Assembly (NCBI GenBank): GCA_009782405.1
Contig: WRJC01000056.1
Span: forward strand, 1 to 20,300
Origin: Oscillospiraceae bacterium
Lineage (GTDB): Bacteria > Bacillota_A > Clostridia > Oscillospirales > WRJC01
Direction: 5' to 3'
DNA length: 20,300 bases
Notes under the pieces: generated by a model
Databases searched by the model: none
What the model was told of the DNA's origin: nothing
Seen by the model: only the letters and a program-made list of their open reading frames with translations
Program-made: the position numbers and the translations under genes
Part shown: positions 1 through 7,201 of the stretch, piece by piece
Numbering within the stretch: the stretch's first letter is position 1
Layout: every line of letters begins with the position of its first letter

Positions 1-74
1 CATGGGAATTATCACGCAACGAAGTATCAAAATCTGTAAATTGGCATTTCACTACTTCCGACGCAACAGGTTAG
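1..74 (+). other. possible 3' end of a gene entering from the left edge
   Basis: One forward frame is open from the window edge to a TAG at 72-74 and reads WELSRNEVSKSVNWHFTTSDATG. The stretch around NWHFTT resembles, from memory, the C-terminal end of some IS630-type transposases, but 23 residues cannot settle this. Another frame is open a little longer, so coding is not certain. Confidence 0.2.
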
Positions 75-234
75 TTGAAATTCCTTTATCCTAATATCTG
101 ATTGTGTCTTTGTACTACGTTATTACACTTATCCAAATACAGCATTTCTTTTTGAATAAGCGAATTAACGATACATAAATCAATGCCGCGCTTTACGCAT
201 AAGTAATCTGGTATTTTATAATATAAAAACTGTC
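75..234. other. AT-rich intergenic stretch, nothing recognised
   Basis: I find no open frame, promoter or repeat of note here. All frames are interrupted on both strands. Confidence 0.4.
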
Positions 235-274
235 AAAAGGTTCATCACATTTATAAATATGATGAACCTTTTTT
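235..274 (+). terminator. rho-independent terminator
   Basis: A perfect inverted repeat has AAGGTTCATCA (237-247) pairing with TGATGAACCTT (260-270) across an AT-rich loop, and it runs into a T tract. Flanking A residues on the left extend the stem and give a short T run on the minus strand, so it could also stop transcripts of the minus-strand tRNA gene, which has no other hairpin nearby. Confidence 0.8.
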
Positions 275-384
275 ACGATATTTTTTGTTTGTTTTAGGGA
301 GAACTTCATTTATTTTAATATAAATCGTGTATAGCCGTTTTTGAGTTTTTGAAACACCGCATTTTACCTATGCTTTAAAAAATT

Positions 385-458
385 TGGAGCGGGTGATGGG
401 AATCGGACCCACACGGCCAGCTTGGAAGGCTGGCATTCTACCATTGAACTACACCCGC
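385..458 (-). tRNA. tRNA-Gly (anticodon UCC)
   Basis: The minus strand folds as a full 74-base cloverleaf. The acceptor is GCGGGTG/CACCCGC with discriminator T and an encoded CCA. The D arm is GTTC/GAAT with the GG pair in the loop. The anticodon arm CCAGC/GCTGG carries the loop CTTCCAA, giving anticodon TCC. The variable region is four bases. The T loop is TCCGATT, so position 55 is C where nearly all elongator tRNAs have U (pseudouridine). A consensus promoter lies just upstream. Confidence 0.96.
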
Positions 459-477
459 AATAAACCGCCTGAATACT

Positions 478-506
478 ATGATACCATTTTTTTGACGCTT
501 TGTCAA
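478..506 (-). promoter_or_regulatory. sigma-A-type promoter of the tRNA-Gly gene
   Basis: On the minus strand, TTGACA (501-506) is followed after exactly 17 bases by TATCAT (478-483). The -10 box lies about 19 bases before the mature 5' end of the tRNA, which leaves a leader of roughly a dozen bases for RNase P to remove. Confidence 0.85.
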
Positions 507-567
507 CACTTTTTTTGAATTTTGAAAAATTTTATTCGAATTTTTGAAAAAAATTAACAAAAACCCC

Positions 568-596
568 TTGAAACCACCCGAAATATATTGTAGAAT
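568..596 (+). promoter_or_regulatory. sigma-A-type promoter of the HyuA-family gene
   Basis: TTGAAA (568-573), a 17-base spacer, then TAGAAT (591-596). Transcription would begin near 603. Both upstream TTG codons that could extend the open frame (544 and 568) would then lie outside the transcript, so the protein must begin further downstream. Confidence 0.72.
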
Positions 597-609
597 TAAA
601 AAAACAAAA

Positions 610-616
610 AAGGAGG
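610..616 (+). promoter_or_regulatory. ribosome binding site deciding an AUA start
   Basis: AAGGAGG is a near-perfect Shine-Dalgarno sequence. No ATG, GTG or TTG in the reading frame lies at a workable distance downstream. The in-frame codon at the ideal 8-base spacing is ATA at 625, with ATT at 637 as the only nearby alternative. The other candidate starts at 544 and 568 have no ribosome binding site. Confidence 0.75.
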
Positions 617-624
617 CGAATTTT

Positions 625-2640
625 ATAAGGACAGGAATTGGGATAGACACGGGCGGTACATATACCGACGCCGTCATTTACGACTTTGAAAAAAAAGCGA
701 TATTGGGCTCTTCAAAGGCGCTCACGACGAAAGAGGATTTGTCCGTAGGCATTCTGGAAGCTTTGGACGCGCTCCCCGCAGAATCGGTCAAAGAAGCGGA
801 GCTGATCTCGCTTTCCACTACGCTTGCCACAAATGCCTGCGTCGAAGACAGGGGCGGAAGCGCGAAATTGATATTTTTCGGCGGGGACCGCAAAGTGATC
901 GACAAATACGGAAGCGAATACGGACTTCCGCCATCAAGCGAAATGTACATACAGGAAAGCTATACGAAATTTTCGGGCGAAATCGAGCGCGAACCGGATT
1001 GGGGGCTTTTTTCCGCTTGCGTGCAAAAAGAATTCGATGGGTTTGACGGAGCGGGAATCGTAGAAACCAACGCGATAAAAAACAGCGCGGCTGTCGAAAA
1101 AAGAGGCAAAGAATTGTTTTCGCAGATTTTCAAAAACAAAATACCGGTGGTTTGCGGCCATGAATTGTTCAACGAATTGAACTGCCTGCAGCGGGGAGCC
1201 AGCACTTTGCTGAATGCGCGGCTGTTTTTTGTCATCAGGGTTTTCATGGACGCGGTAAAAACCGCGATGGAAAAACGCGGGATAGGCGCCCCGGTGGTGA
1301 TCGTGCGGAGCGACGGCAGCCTGATGTCGGAAGAATTCGCGCACACGCGCCCGGTCGAGACGCTGCTCTGCGGTCCCGCTTCGAGCGTGATGGGCAGCGC
1401 GAGCCTCGCCAAAACCGAAAACAGCGTGGTGGTGGATATGGGCGGCACCACAACCGACATAGCGCTCATAAACAAAGGCGTCCCCCACAAAGTGGAAGGA
1501 GGCGTCACCGTGGGCAAATGGAAAACATTCGTGGACGGCCTATATATCAAGACTTTCGGGCTCGGCGGGGACACGGCGATCCATTACAACGAAAAAAACC
1601 TGTTTCTGGAAGATTACAGGGTGGTCCCGCTGTGCGTCGCGGCGGACAAATACCCGCAAATAACAAAAAATCTCGAAAATTTGGTAAAAAACAAAAAAAA
1701 GCACACGAAATATCTGCACGAGCACTACATGGCGATCAGGGACATATCCGAAAATTCGAGATATACCAAAGAAGAAAAAATTTTTTGCGAAAATTTGCGC
1801 GACGGCCCCCTTTCGCTATCGGAAGCCGCCGCCGGAATACCCGGTTGCGACCTCTACACTTTCAACGTTTCGAGGCTTGTAAAAGAAGGAGCGGTTCAAA
1901 TATGCGGGCTTACGCCCACGGACGTCATGCACATAAAAGGCGATTTCAACAAATTTTCGGCCGAAGCTTCGATGCTCGGCATACAATATGCGGCATTCAA
2001 CCTTGACATGAAAGCCGAAAAATTTTGCGAGCGGGTCTACGACGAAATAAAAAGGCGGCTTTATGTGAACATTGTCGAAGCGCTGCTTGAAAACAAAAGC
2101 GGCAGCTATATGAAAAACAAGGTTAGCGAGGATTTGAGGCGTTTCATAAACGAAAGTTATGAAATGGCCAAAAACGACCTTGAAAATAATTTGGTTTCGG
2201 CCTCGTTCAAAACCGATTTTGTGCTCACCGGGGTGGGCGCGCCGATCCGCATTTTTTTGGGCGAAGTGGCGAAGATGCTCGGGACGCGCGCCGTGGTCCC
2301 GGAACATTTCGAAGTGGCAAATGCTCTCGGGGCGGTCGTGGGGAACATAAACGCCGCAGTTGCGGTGGAAATCAAACCCAATTACAGCGCGGGCGGAATA
2401 ACCGGGTACACCGTATTCGGAATCGGCGAAACTAAGATATTTGACGATATACGGGAAGCGGAAGCTTTCGCGCTTTCGGAAGCTGAAGGCGGGGCCAGGG
2501 CGGAAGCGCGAAAAAGAGGCGCGAAAGGCGAAATAACCGTCAATTGCAGGCTAAACACAGAAGAAGCGGAAGCAAAAGGCTGCATCATACATTTGGGGAC
2601 CCGGGCGGTCGCCCATGCGGTCGGTTCGATCGGGTTTTGA
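625..2640 (+). CDS. hydantoinase/oxoprolinase family protein (HyuA-like), probable AUA start
   Basis: This is a 671-residue ASKHA-fold ATPase of the hydantoinase A/oxoprolinase family, whose members perform ATP-dependent cleavage or carboxylation of cyclic amides and related substrates. The N-terminal phosphate motif GIDTGGTYTDA lies at residues 6-16, the second phosphate motif VVDMGGTTTDIA near 269-280, and an adenosine-type motif LTGVGAP near 534-540. The frame stays open upstream to TTG at 544, but that 27-residue stretch is Lys/Asn-rich, overlaps the promoter (568-596) and lacks a ribosome binding site. AAGGAGG at 610-616 points to ATA at 625, which places the conserved motif right at the N-terminus, as usual in this family. 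The usual HyuB partner is absent, so the gene is an orphan here and its substrate is unknown. Family assignment is firm; the start is inferred. Confidence 0.85.
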   Translation: MRTGIGIDTGGTYTDAVIYDFEKKAILGSSKALTTKEDLSVGILEALDALPAESVKEAELISLSTTLATNACVEDRGGSAKLIFFGGDRKVIDKYGSEYGLPPSSEMYIQESYTKFSGEIEREPDWGLFSACVQKEFDGFDGAGIVETNAIKNSAAVEKRGKELFSQIFKNKIPVVCGHELFNELNCLQRGASTLLNARLFFVIRVFMDAVKTAMEKRGIGAPVVIVRSDGSLMSEEFAHTRPVETLLCGPASSVMGSASLAKTENSVVVDMGGTTTDIALINKGVPHKVEGGVTVGKWKTFVDGLYIKTFGLGGDTAIHYNEKNLFLEDYRVVPLCVAADKYPQITKNLENLVKNKKKHTKYLHEHYMAIRDISENSRYTKEEKIFCENLRDGPLSLSEAAAGIPGCDLYTFNVSRLVKEGAVQICGLTPTDVMHIKGDFNKFSAEASMLGIQYAAFNLDMKAEKFCERVYDEIKRRLYVNIVEALLENKSGSYMKNKVSEDLRRFINESYEMAKNDLENNLVSASFKTDFVLTGVGAPIRIFLGEVAKMLGTRAVVPEHFEVANALGAVVGNINAAVAVEIKPNYSAGGITGYTVFGIGETKIFDDIREAEAFALSEAEGGARAEARKRGAKGEITVNCRLNTEEAEAKGCIIHLGTRAVAHAVGSIGF

Positions 2641-2691
2641 AAATTTGTTTTTTATTAATAATATGGAAACATTGAATTTAATTTGTTGAAA

Positions 2692-2697
2692 TATAAT
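2692..2697 (+). promoter_or_regulatory. candidate -10 box for the IreB-family/aldo-keto reductase pair
   Basis: A perfect TATAAT lies 33 bases before the GTG start. The nearest -35-like hexamer is TTGAAT at 2672-2677, only 14 bases away, so the promoter is incomplete by sequence. No terminator separates it from the gene before, so read-through is also possible. Confidence 0.4.
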
Positions 2698-2729
2698 GGT
2701 TATCATATGAATTTAAAGGAGTTGTTTTT

Positions 2730-3026
2730 GTGCCTGGGGATTTTAATTCCGCTAACCCGACGATAACCTACTCGATCAAAAAAGAAATAGAAAGGCAAAT
2801 GAAGCAAACCTTGGCAGGAGTGTACAACGCTCTTTTGGAAAAGGGATACGACCCCATAGACCAAATCGTCGGATACCTGCTCTCAGAAGACCCGACATAT
2901 ATCACCAACTATAACAACGCCCGCGCGGAAATCAGAAAAATCGACCGCGAAGAACTCCTGAAAGCCATGGTTCACCATTACCTGAGCGTAAACCCGCCAT
3001 CGGCAAACCAAAATCAAAGAAGATAA
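2730..3026 (+). CDS. IreB-family regulatory protein (UPF0297/YrzL-like)
   Basis: The 98-residue protein carries the family core: EKGYDPIDQIVGYLLSEDP (residues 37-55) followed by an Ile/Asn-Ala-Arg segment and KIDREELL. IreB of Enterococcus faecalis is a small phosphoprotein, phosphorylated on N-terminal threonines by the IreK Ser/Thr kinase, that restrains cephalosporin resistance. Here the N-terminal tail has Thr11 and Thr13 as possible equivalents. The start is GTG, with AAAGGAG ending 8 bases upstream. Members of this family usually sit beside alaS and the Holliday-junction resolvase yqgF/ruvX; here the gene abuts an aldo/keto reductase with no spacer, which is unusual. The C-terminal tail is Asn/Gln/Pro-rich and about ten residues longer than usual. 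Confidence 0.85.
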   Translation: MPGDFNSANPTITYSIKKEIERQMKQTLAGVYNALLEKGYDPIDQIVGYLLSEDPTYITNYNNARAEIRKIDREELLKAMVHHYLSVNPPSANQNQRR

Positions 3027-4049
3027 ATGAAATATGCAAATTTGGCCATAAAAGATTCCGGCGGCGAAATCAAGGAAACATTGAAAGTTTCCGCGCTTTG
3101 TTTCGGTTCTTTGTGCATGGGCCCGCTTCAATCCCGCCTTTCGGTAAAAGAAGGGGCGCAAGTGATGCGCCACGCTTTTGGCCTCGGGGTGAATTTTGTG
3201 GACACCGCCCAAATATATCTGACTTACCCGTACATAAAGGCCGCTTTGGATTCTTTCGCGGGCAAAAACAAAATCGTCATATCGACCAAAAGCTATGCAT
3301 ACACAAAAAAACTCGCGGCGGAGGCGCTCGATGAAGCGTTGCGCGAACTCGGCAAAACCCATATAGACATATTCATGCTGCATGAACAGGAGAGCGTGCA
3401 CACGATTTACGGGCACATCGAAGCGCTCGAGTACCTTTTCGAACAAAAAAAGGCCGGCAGGATAAAAGCGGTCGGCATTTCCACCCACCATGTAGCAGGG
3501 GTTTTGGGAGCCGTCGAATTCAACCGCACATACAAAAAAGACAGATTAGAAGTCATACACCCGATGTACAATATGGCAGGTCTCGGGATAGTCGCCGAAA
3601 ACAACGAAAAATCCGAAGCGGCGGCGGAGCAAATGGGAACTGCTTTGGCCGAAGCCAAAAAATGCGGTTTTTTCGTTTTCGCCATGAAAGCGCTCGGAGG
3701 CGGAAACCTTTTTTCGCAGTCTAAAGAAGCCTTGGGTTTCGTTTTGGGCAAACCGTTCGTCGATTCCGTCGCTGTGGGAATGAAAAGCATATTCGAAACC
3801 GAAGCGAACGCATATTTTTTCGAAAACGGAGATTTTCCCGAAAGCTATGATAATCACGCGCAAAAAAACAAGACAAAACGCCTGCACATCGATTCCTGGT
3901 GCGAAGGATGCGGGAAATGCGTCTTGGCCTGCCCCGCGAACGCGCTTTCGGCAAATCAAGAAAACAAAGCCGTTTGCAATGCCGGCAAGTGCGTTTTATG
4001 CGGGTATTGTTCGGCCGCCTGCGACGTTTTCGCGATAAAAATAATATAA
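3027..4049 (+). CDS. aldo/keto reductase with C-terminal 2x[4Fe-4S] ferredoxin domain
   Basis: The 340-residue protein has a TIM-barrel aldo/keto reductase domain (about 15-275) with the full catalytic tetrad Asp59, Tyr64 (DTAQIY), Lys88 (STKSY) and His119 (FMLHEQ). The C-terminus has two ferredoxin motifs: Cys292-x2-Cys295-x2-Cys298-x3-Cys302-Pro, and Cys322-x2-Cys325-x2-Cys328-x3-Cys332, plus an extra Cys317. Such fusions occur in anaerobes and are thought to pass electrons between an iron-sulfur carrier and a carbonyl substrate; the substrate is unknown. The ATG follows the TAA of the IreB-family gene with no gap, so the two are surely co-transcribed and probably translationally coupled. 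A hairpin terminator follows. Confidence 0.93.
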   Translation: MKYANLAIKDSGGEIKETLKVSALCFGSLCMGPLQSRLSVKEGAQVMRHAFGLGVNFVDTAQIYLTYPYIKAALDSFAGKNKIVISTKSYAYTKKLAAEALDEALRELGKTHIDIFMLHEQESVHTIYGHIEALEYLFEQKKAGRIKAVGISTHHVAGVLGAVEFNRTYKKDRLEVIHPMYNMAGLGIVAENNEKSEAAAEQMGTALAEAKKCGFFVFAMKALGGGNLFSQSKEALGFVLGKPFVDSVAVGMKSIFETEANAYFFENGDFPESYDNHAQKNKTKRLHIDSWCEGCGKCVLACPANALSANQENKAVCNAGKCVLCGYCSAACDVFAIKII

Positions 4050-4059
4050 CAAGGATAAA

Positions 4060-4084
4060 AATTCAAGCGTTGCTTGAATTTTTT
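4060..4084 (+). terminator. terminator after the aldo/keto reductase gene
   Basis: AATTCAAGC (4060-4068), a 3-base loop, GCTTGAATT (4072-4080), then a run of six T residues. The stem is perfect but AT-rich. It shares its arms with the inverted repeats immediately downstream, so alternative pairing is possible. Confidence 0.7.
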
Positions 4085-4112
4085 GAATTTCAAGCAACGC
4101 TTGCTTGAAATT
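4064..4112 (+). repeat. nested inverted repeats overlapping the Xre-gene promoter
   Basis: Four copies of the arm TTCAAGC/GCTTGAA alternate in orientation. A 15-base arm at 4064-4078 is the exact reverse complement of 4089-4103. A second 12-base perfect repeat pairs 4086-4097 with 4101-4112, and its right arm covers the -35 box at 4105-4110. The layout fits a terminator combined with a repressor operator for the Xre protein encoded next, and it also allows mutually exclusive RNA hairpins. Operator function is an inference. Confidence 0.55.
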
Positions 4113-4133
4113 TTGGGAATATTGCCGTAGAAT
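4105..4133 (+). promoter_or_regulatory. sigma-A-type promoter of the Xre/coiled-coil unit
   Basis: TTGAAA (4105-4110), a 17-base spacer, TAGAAT (4128-4133). The hexamers and spacing are identical to the promoter at 568-596. Transcription would begin near 4140, giving a leader of about 55 bases before the ATG at 4196. Confidence 0.7.
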
Positions 4134-4195
4134 AGAAAATGCCGGGCGCGCGCATACGGCAAAATCGGGAAATATGAGGCAAAAGGGGGTACGAG

Positions 4196-4555
4196 ATGTT
4201 CAACGAAAAAGTCGGCGCATATATCGCAATACTCAGAAAAGCCGGAAAACGCACACAGCAGGAATTGGCCGAAAAACTCGGCGTGAGCCATCAAGCGGTC
4301 AGCAATTGGGAAAGGGGCGAAAGCATGCCGGATATTTCCATATTGCCGAAACTCGCGGCTCTTTTGGGAACCACCACCGACAATATTTTGTCGGCGGACA
4401 AAGACGATTTCAGGGGATTTGACGAAATACTCGAAAACGTGAACATAATCAAACGCAAAAAAAACGCCAAAGATGCCGAAATATTGGAGTATTTAAAAAA
4501 CGTAGCGGAAAAATTAGGCGACGTCATCGTCAACTACAACAAGGAAGATTTTTGA
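4196..4555 (+). CDS. Xre-family transcriptional regulator
   Basis: The 119-residue protein has an N-terminal HTH_3 (Cro/C1) domain at about residues 7-65, with the helix-turn-helix TQQELAEKLGVSHQAVSNWE at 20-39. A short charged linker follows, then a C-terminal amphipathic helix (about 90-110). AGGGGG at 4184-4189 is the ribosome binding site. The gene is the first of two; its stop lies 26 bases before the next ATG. The inverted repeats across its own -35 box suggest autoregulation. No ligand or membrane domain is visible, so the signal it responds to is unknown. Confidence 0.9.
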   Translation: MFNEKVGAYIAILRKAGKRTQQELAEKLGVSHQAVSNWERGESMPDISILPKLAALLGTTTDNILSADKDDFRGFDEILENVNIIKRKKNAKDAEILEYLKNVAEKLGDVIVNYNKEDF

Positions 4556-4581
4556 TTATATATTATCGAAAGGAAAAAACC

Positions 4582-5748
4582 ATGAGCGAAAATATTTCAA
4601 ACGATGAAAAAATCATTTCGGAACTTTCCGAAAAACGCAGTGAATACGAAGGAAAATTAAACGAAGCAAACGAAAAAATGGGCGAATTGCAGAACACTTT
4701 AAGCGACCTCGGGGCAAAATCGGGAATGGACGACATATCCGATTCGACCAAGGAAAAAATTTCAGAAGTTATGGACCAGGTAAAAGAAAAAATCGGCGAA
4801 CTGGAACAGCAAAAAGAAGAATTGAACCGAAAAATAAAAGAAATAGACGATACTTTGAATCCAAACCCCGAACCCGAAAAAGATGCCAAAACAACAGAGA
4901 TAGAAAACAAAATCAATAAACTCAAAGAGAAGATAAGCCAAAAAGAAGCTGAACGCGGCGAAATCGAAGCCCAAAGAAACAACGCCGAAAATAACGAATT
5001 TGCCACCCGCATAAATGCGCAGATCCAATTGATCGAAAATCAAAAAGAGCGCTTGAACCAGACAGTCGCTTCAATCGAAGAAAAATTCGGAGGCGAAGGC
5101 GTAAACGACGCCACTCGCGAAAGGCTCGAGGAAATGCGCGACGAAGTTTTCGAAAAAATTGACGAGCTTCAGGACCAAATAGACGAACTCCAAGATAAAA
5201 AAGACGAATATGAAGATCAGATAAATGACAAAATCGACGAAATCAACGATGAAATCGCGGAAATGCAGGAAGAAATAGAAGAACAAAAAAACAATTTCGT
5301 CGATGAAGACATAATAAACGAAGTGAAAAAATCTTCGGGATTCGGCGAAATCGGGATTATTATCAATAAAATAACGGACACCGTCTCCGCCGCTCTGTCG
5401 AACGTAAAAATCCCGGACATAAAAATCCCGCAAATTTCAGAAATAAAAATCCCGAAATTCGAAAGCAAAATCGAAACCGCCGAAAACAAAGATGAAATCA
5501 CTTTCGACGATATAATCGCGATAGCCCCATTTGCCAAAAAAGAGACATTGGACAAGCTCGTGCGCAAGCTCGACGGAAACGACAACATAAATTTTGACAA
5601 AGTCAAGGCGCTCGCCCCGTTTTTAAGCAAGGAGACGCTTATGCGCTGCGTAAAAAGAAGCGGAAAAATCGACATGAAACGCCTGAAAAGCCTCGCACCC
5701 TTCCTTGGATCGGATGCCATCGACGAAATAATATCGGAAATGTTTTGA
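4582..5748 (+). CDS. coiled-coil protein with C-terminal APF helical repeats, function unknown
   Basis: The 388-residue protein is highly charged with no signal peptide or membrane segment, so it is probably cytoplasmic. Residues 10-245 are predicted coiled coil rich in Glu, Lys and Asp. Within this, about 36-92 and 158-214 are recognisably duplicated: both run Leu-x-x-Thr, Gly, Asp-x-Thr-Lys/Arg-Glu, then EKI-x-ELQ/EQQ-type heptads. A linker at 275-297 repeats KIP (KIPDI, KIPQI, KIPKF). The C-terminus (about 306-386) holds three helical repeats built on A-x-APF-x-x-x-ETLD: IAPF at 314-317, LAPF at 344-347 and LAPF at 371-374. I have seen similar APFL repeats in HTH-linked Clostridia proteins, but no function is known to me. 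The ATG at 4582 is chosen because AAAGGA precedes it; the frame extends upstream into the Xre gene without another site. Confidence 0.85.
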   Translation: MSENISNDEKIISELSEKRSEYEGKLNEANEKMGELQNTLSDLGAKSGMDDISDSTKEKISEVMDQVKEKIGELEQQKEELNRKIKEIDDTLNPNPEPEKDAKTTEIENKINKLKEKISQKEAERGEIEAQRNNAENNEFATRINAQIQLIENQKERLNQTVASIEEKFGGEGVNDATRERLEEMRDEVFEKIDELQDQIDELQDKKDEYEDQINDKIDEINDEIAEMQEEIEEQKNNFVDEDIINEVKKSSGFGEIGIIINKITDTVSAALSNVKIPDIKIPQISEIKIPKFESKIETAENKDEITFDDIIAIAPFAKKETLDKLVRKLDGNDNINFDKVKALAPFLSKETLMRCVKRSGKIDMKRLKSLAPFLGSDAIDEIISEMF

Positions 5749-5756
5749 ATTCCAAA

Positions 5757-5788
5757 AGCAAAAAAGCCCGGATTTCCGGGTTTTTTTG
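5757..5788. terminator. bidirectional terminator between convergent genes
   Basis: CCCGGA (5767-5772) and TCCGGG (5775-5780) form a stem with a two-base loop as drawn, flanked by A residues on the left and seven T residues on the right. It sits between the coiled-coil gene (+) and the TrpB-like gene (-), and its symmetry lets it end both. Confidence 0.88.
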
Positions 5789-5804
5789 CATGGAAGCAGA
5801 TTTT

Positions 5805-7181
5805 TTACAAACCCGGGAATTTCGGGATTGTGGCGAACCCTTTTTCCAAATCCGCATCGGTGGGCACGTAATCCGTCATCGTGCTGTCCATATACTGCGT
5901 ATAAGCGAGCATATCGAAATATCCGGTCCCGGAAAGCCCGAACAAAATATTTTTGCCTTCTCCGGTTTCCTTGCATTTCAACGCTTCGTCGATCGCCGCC
6001 CTGACCGCGTGGGAAGATTCCGGGGCGGGCAATATGGTCTCGCATTTGGCGAACAAAGTGGCCGCTTCGAATACTTTGGTCTGTTCGACCGCCCTCGCTT
6101 CGTCGATTATCCTGTCGTGGTAGAGTTTGGAAACAATGGGCGACATTCCGTGATAGCGCAGCCCGCCCGCATGGTTCGGCGAAGGTATGTATCCGTTTCC
6201 GACAGTGTACATCTTGGCCAGGGGGGTCATGTTTCCGGTGTCGCCGAAATCATAAACATATTTGCCTCTTGTGAGCGACGGGCAAGAAACAGGTTCGACT
6301 AAGATAAAATGCGGCGAATGGGTTTTTTCGATTTTGTCTTTGATGAACGGGGCCATGAGCCCGCCCGCATTTGAGCCGCCGCCGGCGCATCCGATGATTA
6401 CATCCGGGTATTCGTCGATTTTTTCGAATGCGGCTTTCGTTTCCATTCCGATTATCGACTGGTGCATCAAAACGTGATTCAAAACGGAGCCGAGCACATA
6501 ACGGCAGTTTTCGCTCTTTACCGCATCTTCGATGGCTTCCGAGATCGCGCACCCGAGGCTTCCGCCCGTGCCCGGATTGGCGGCCAATATTTTTTTGCCC
6601 ACTTCGGTGGTCTCCGACGGGCTGGGTACGATATTTGCCCCGTAGGTTTGTATGACCGCTTTTCTGAACGGTTTTTGTTCATAGGAAACTTTCACCATAT
6701 ATACGGTCAGGTCGATTTTGAAATATGCGCAGGCCATAGCCAGCGCGGTTCCCCACTGCCCTGCCCCGGTTTCCGTGGTGAGTTTCGTGAGGCCCTGTTT
6801 TTTGCAATAATATACCTGCGCGGCGGCGGAGTTTAGCTTGTGGCTTCCGGATGTGTTGTTGCCTTCGTATTTGTAATAGATTTTTGCTGGGGTTTGAAGT
6901 TCTTTTTCCAGATTGTATGCCCGGACAAGCGGCGAAGGCCTGAACGTTTTGTAGTAGTCATAGACCTCGTCGGGGATTTCGATATACCTTGTCTCAAAAT
7001 CCAATTCCTGTTTTGCGAGTTCCCCGCAAAAAACGGGGAGCAAGTCTTCTATCACAATGGGCTTCAAAGTTCCCGGGTGCATAAAAGGATCGGGTTGTTC
7101 CGGCATATCGGCGCGCACGTTATACCATGTTTTCGGGATTTCCTTTTCTTCGAGATATATTTTGTGCGGGATGTTTTTCAT
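5805..7181 (-). CDS. trpB: TrpB2-type tryptophan synthase beta chain (TrpB-like PLP enzyme)
   Basis: The 458-residue protein belongs to the longer TrpB2 clade of tryptophan synthase beta subunits, which condense indole with serine using pyridoxal phosphate. Lys115 in SGSHKLNSA is the Schiff-base lysine, TETGAGQWG (136-144) carries the catalytic glutamate, CAGGGSNAGG is the phosphate-binding loop, and a C-terminal SGTGYFD matches the cofactor-ring contact. AAGGAGG precedes the ATG. No trpA or other trp gene is nearby, as is common for TrpB2, which is thought to salvage free indole or work with other indole sources. Control by a tryptophan T-box just upstream supports a real tryptophan-supply role. 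A bidirectional hairpin terminates it. Confidence 0.95.
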   Translation of the reverse strand: MKNIPHKIYLEEKEIPKTWYNVRADMPEQPDPFMHPGTLKPIVIEDLLPVFCGELAKQELDFETRYIEIPDEVYDYYKTFRPSPLVRAYNLEKELQTPAKIYYKYEGNNTSGSHKLNSAAAQVYYCKKQGLTKLTTETGAGQWGTALAMACAYFKIDLTVYMVKVSYEQKPFRKAVIQTYGANIVPSPSETTEVGKKILAANPGTGGSLGCAISEAIEDAVKSENCRYVLGSVLNHVLMHQSIIGMETKAAFEKIDEYPDVIIGCAGGGSNAGGLMAPFIKDKIEKTHSPHFILVEPVSCPSLTRGKYVYDFGDTGNMTPLAKMYTVGNGYIPSPNHAGGLRYHGMSPIVSKLYHDRIIDEARAVEQTKVFEAATLFAKCETILPAPESSHAVRAAIDEALKCKETGEGKNILFGLSGTGYFDMLAYTQYMDSTMTDYVPTDADLEKGFATIPKFPGL

Positions 7182-7201
7182 GGTTTTTTCCTCCTTAAAA
7201 A

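Noticed and set aside
544..624. N-terminal extension of the HyuA-family protein from TTG 544
   Set aside because: It overlaps the promoter at 568-596, has no ribosome binding site, and its Lys/Asn-rich sequence has no family similarity.
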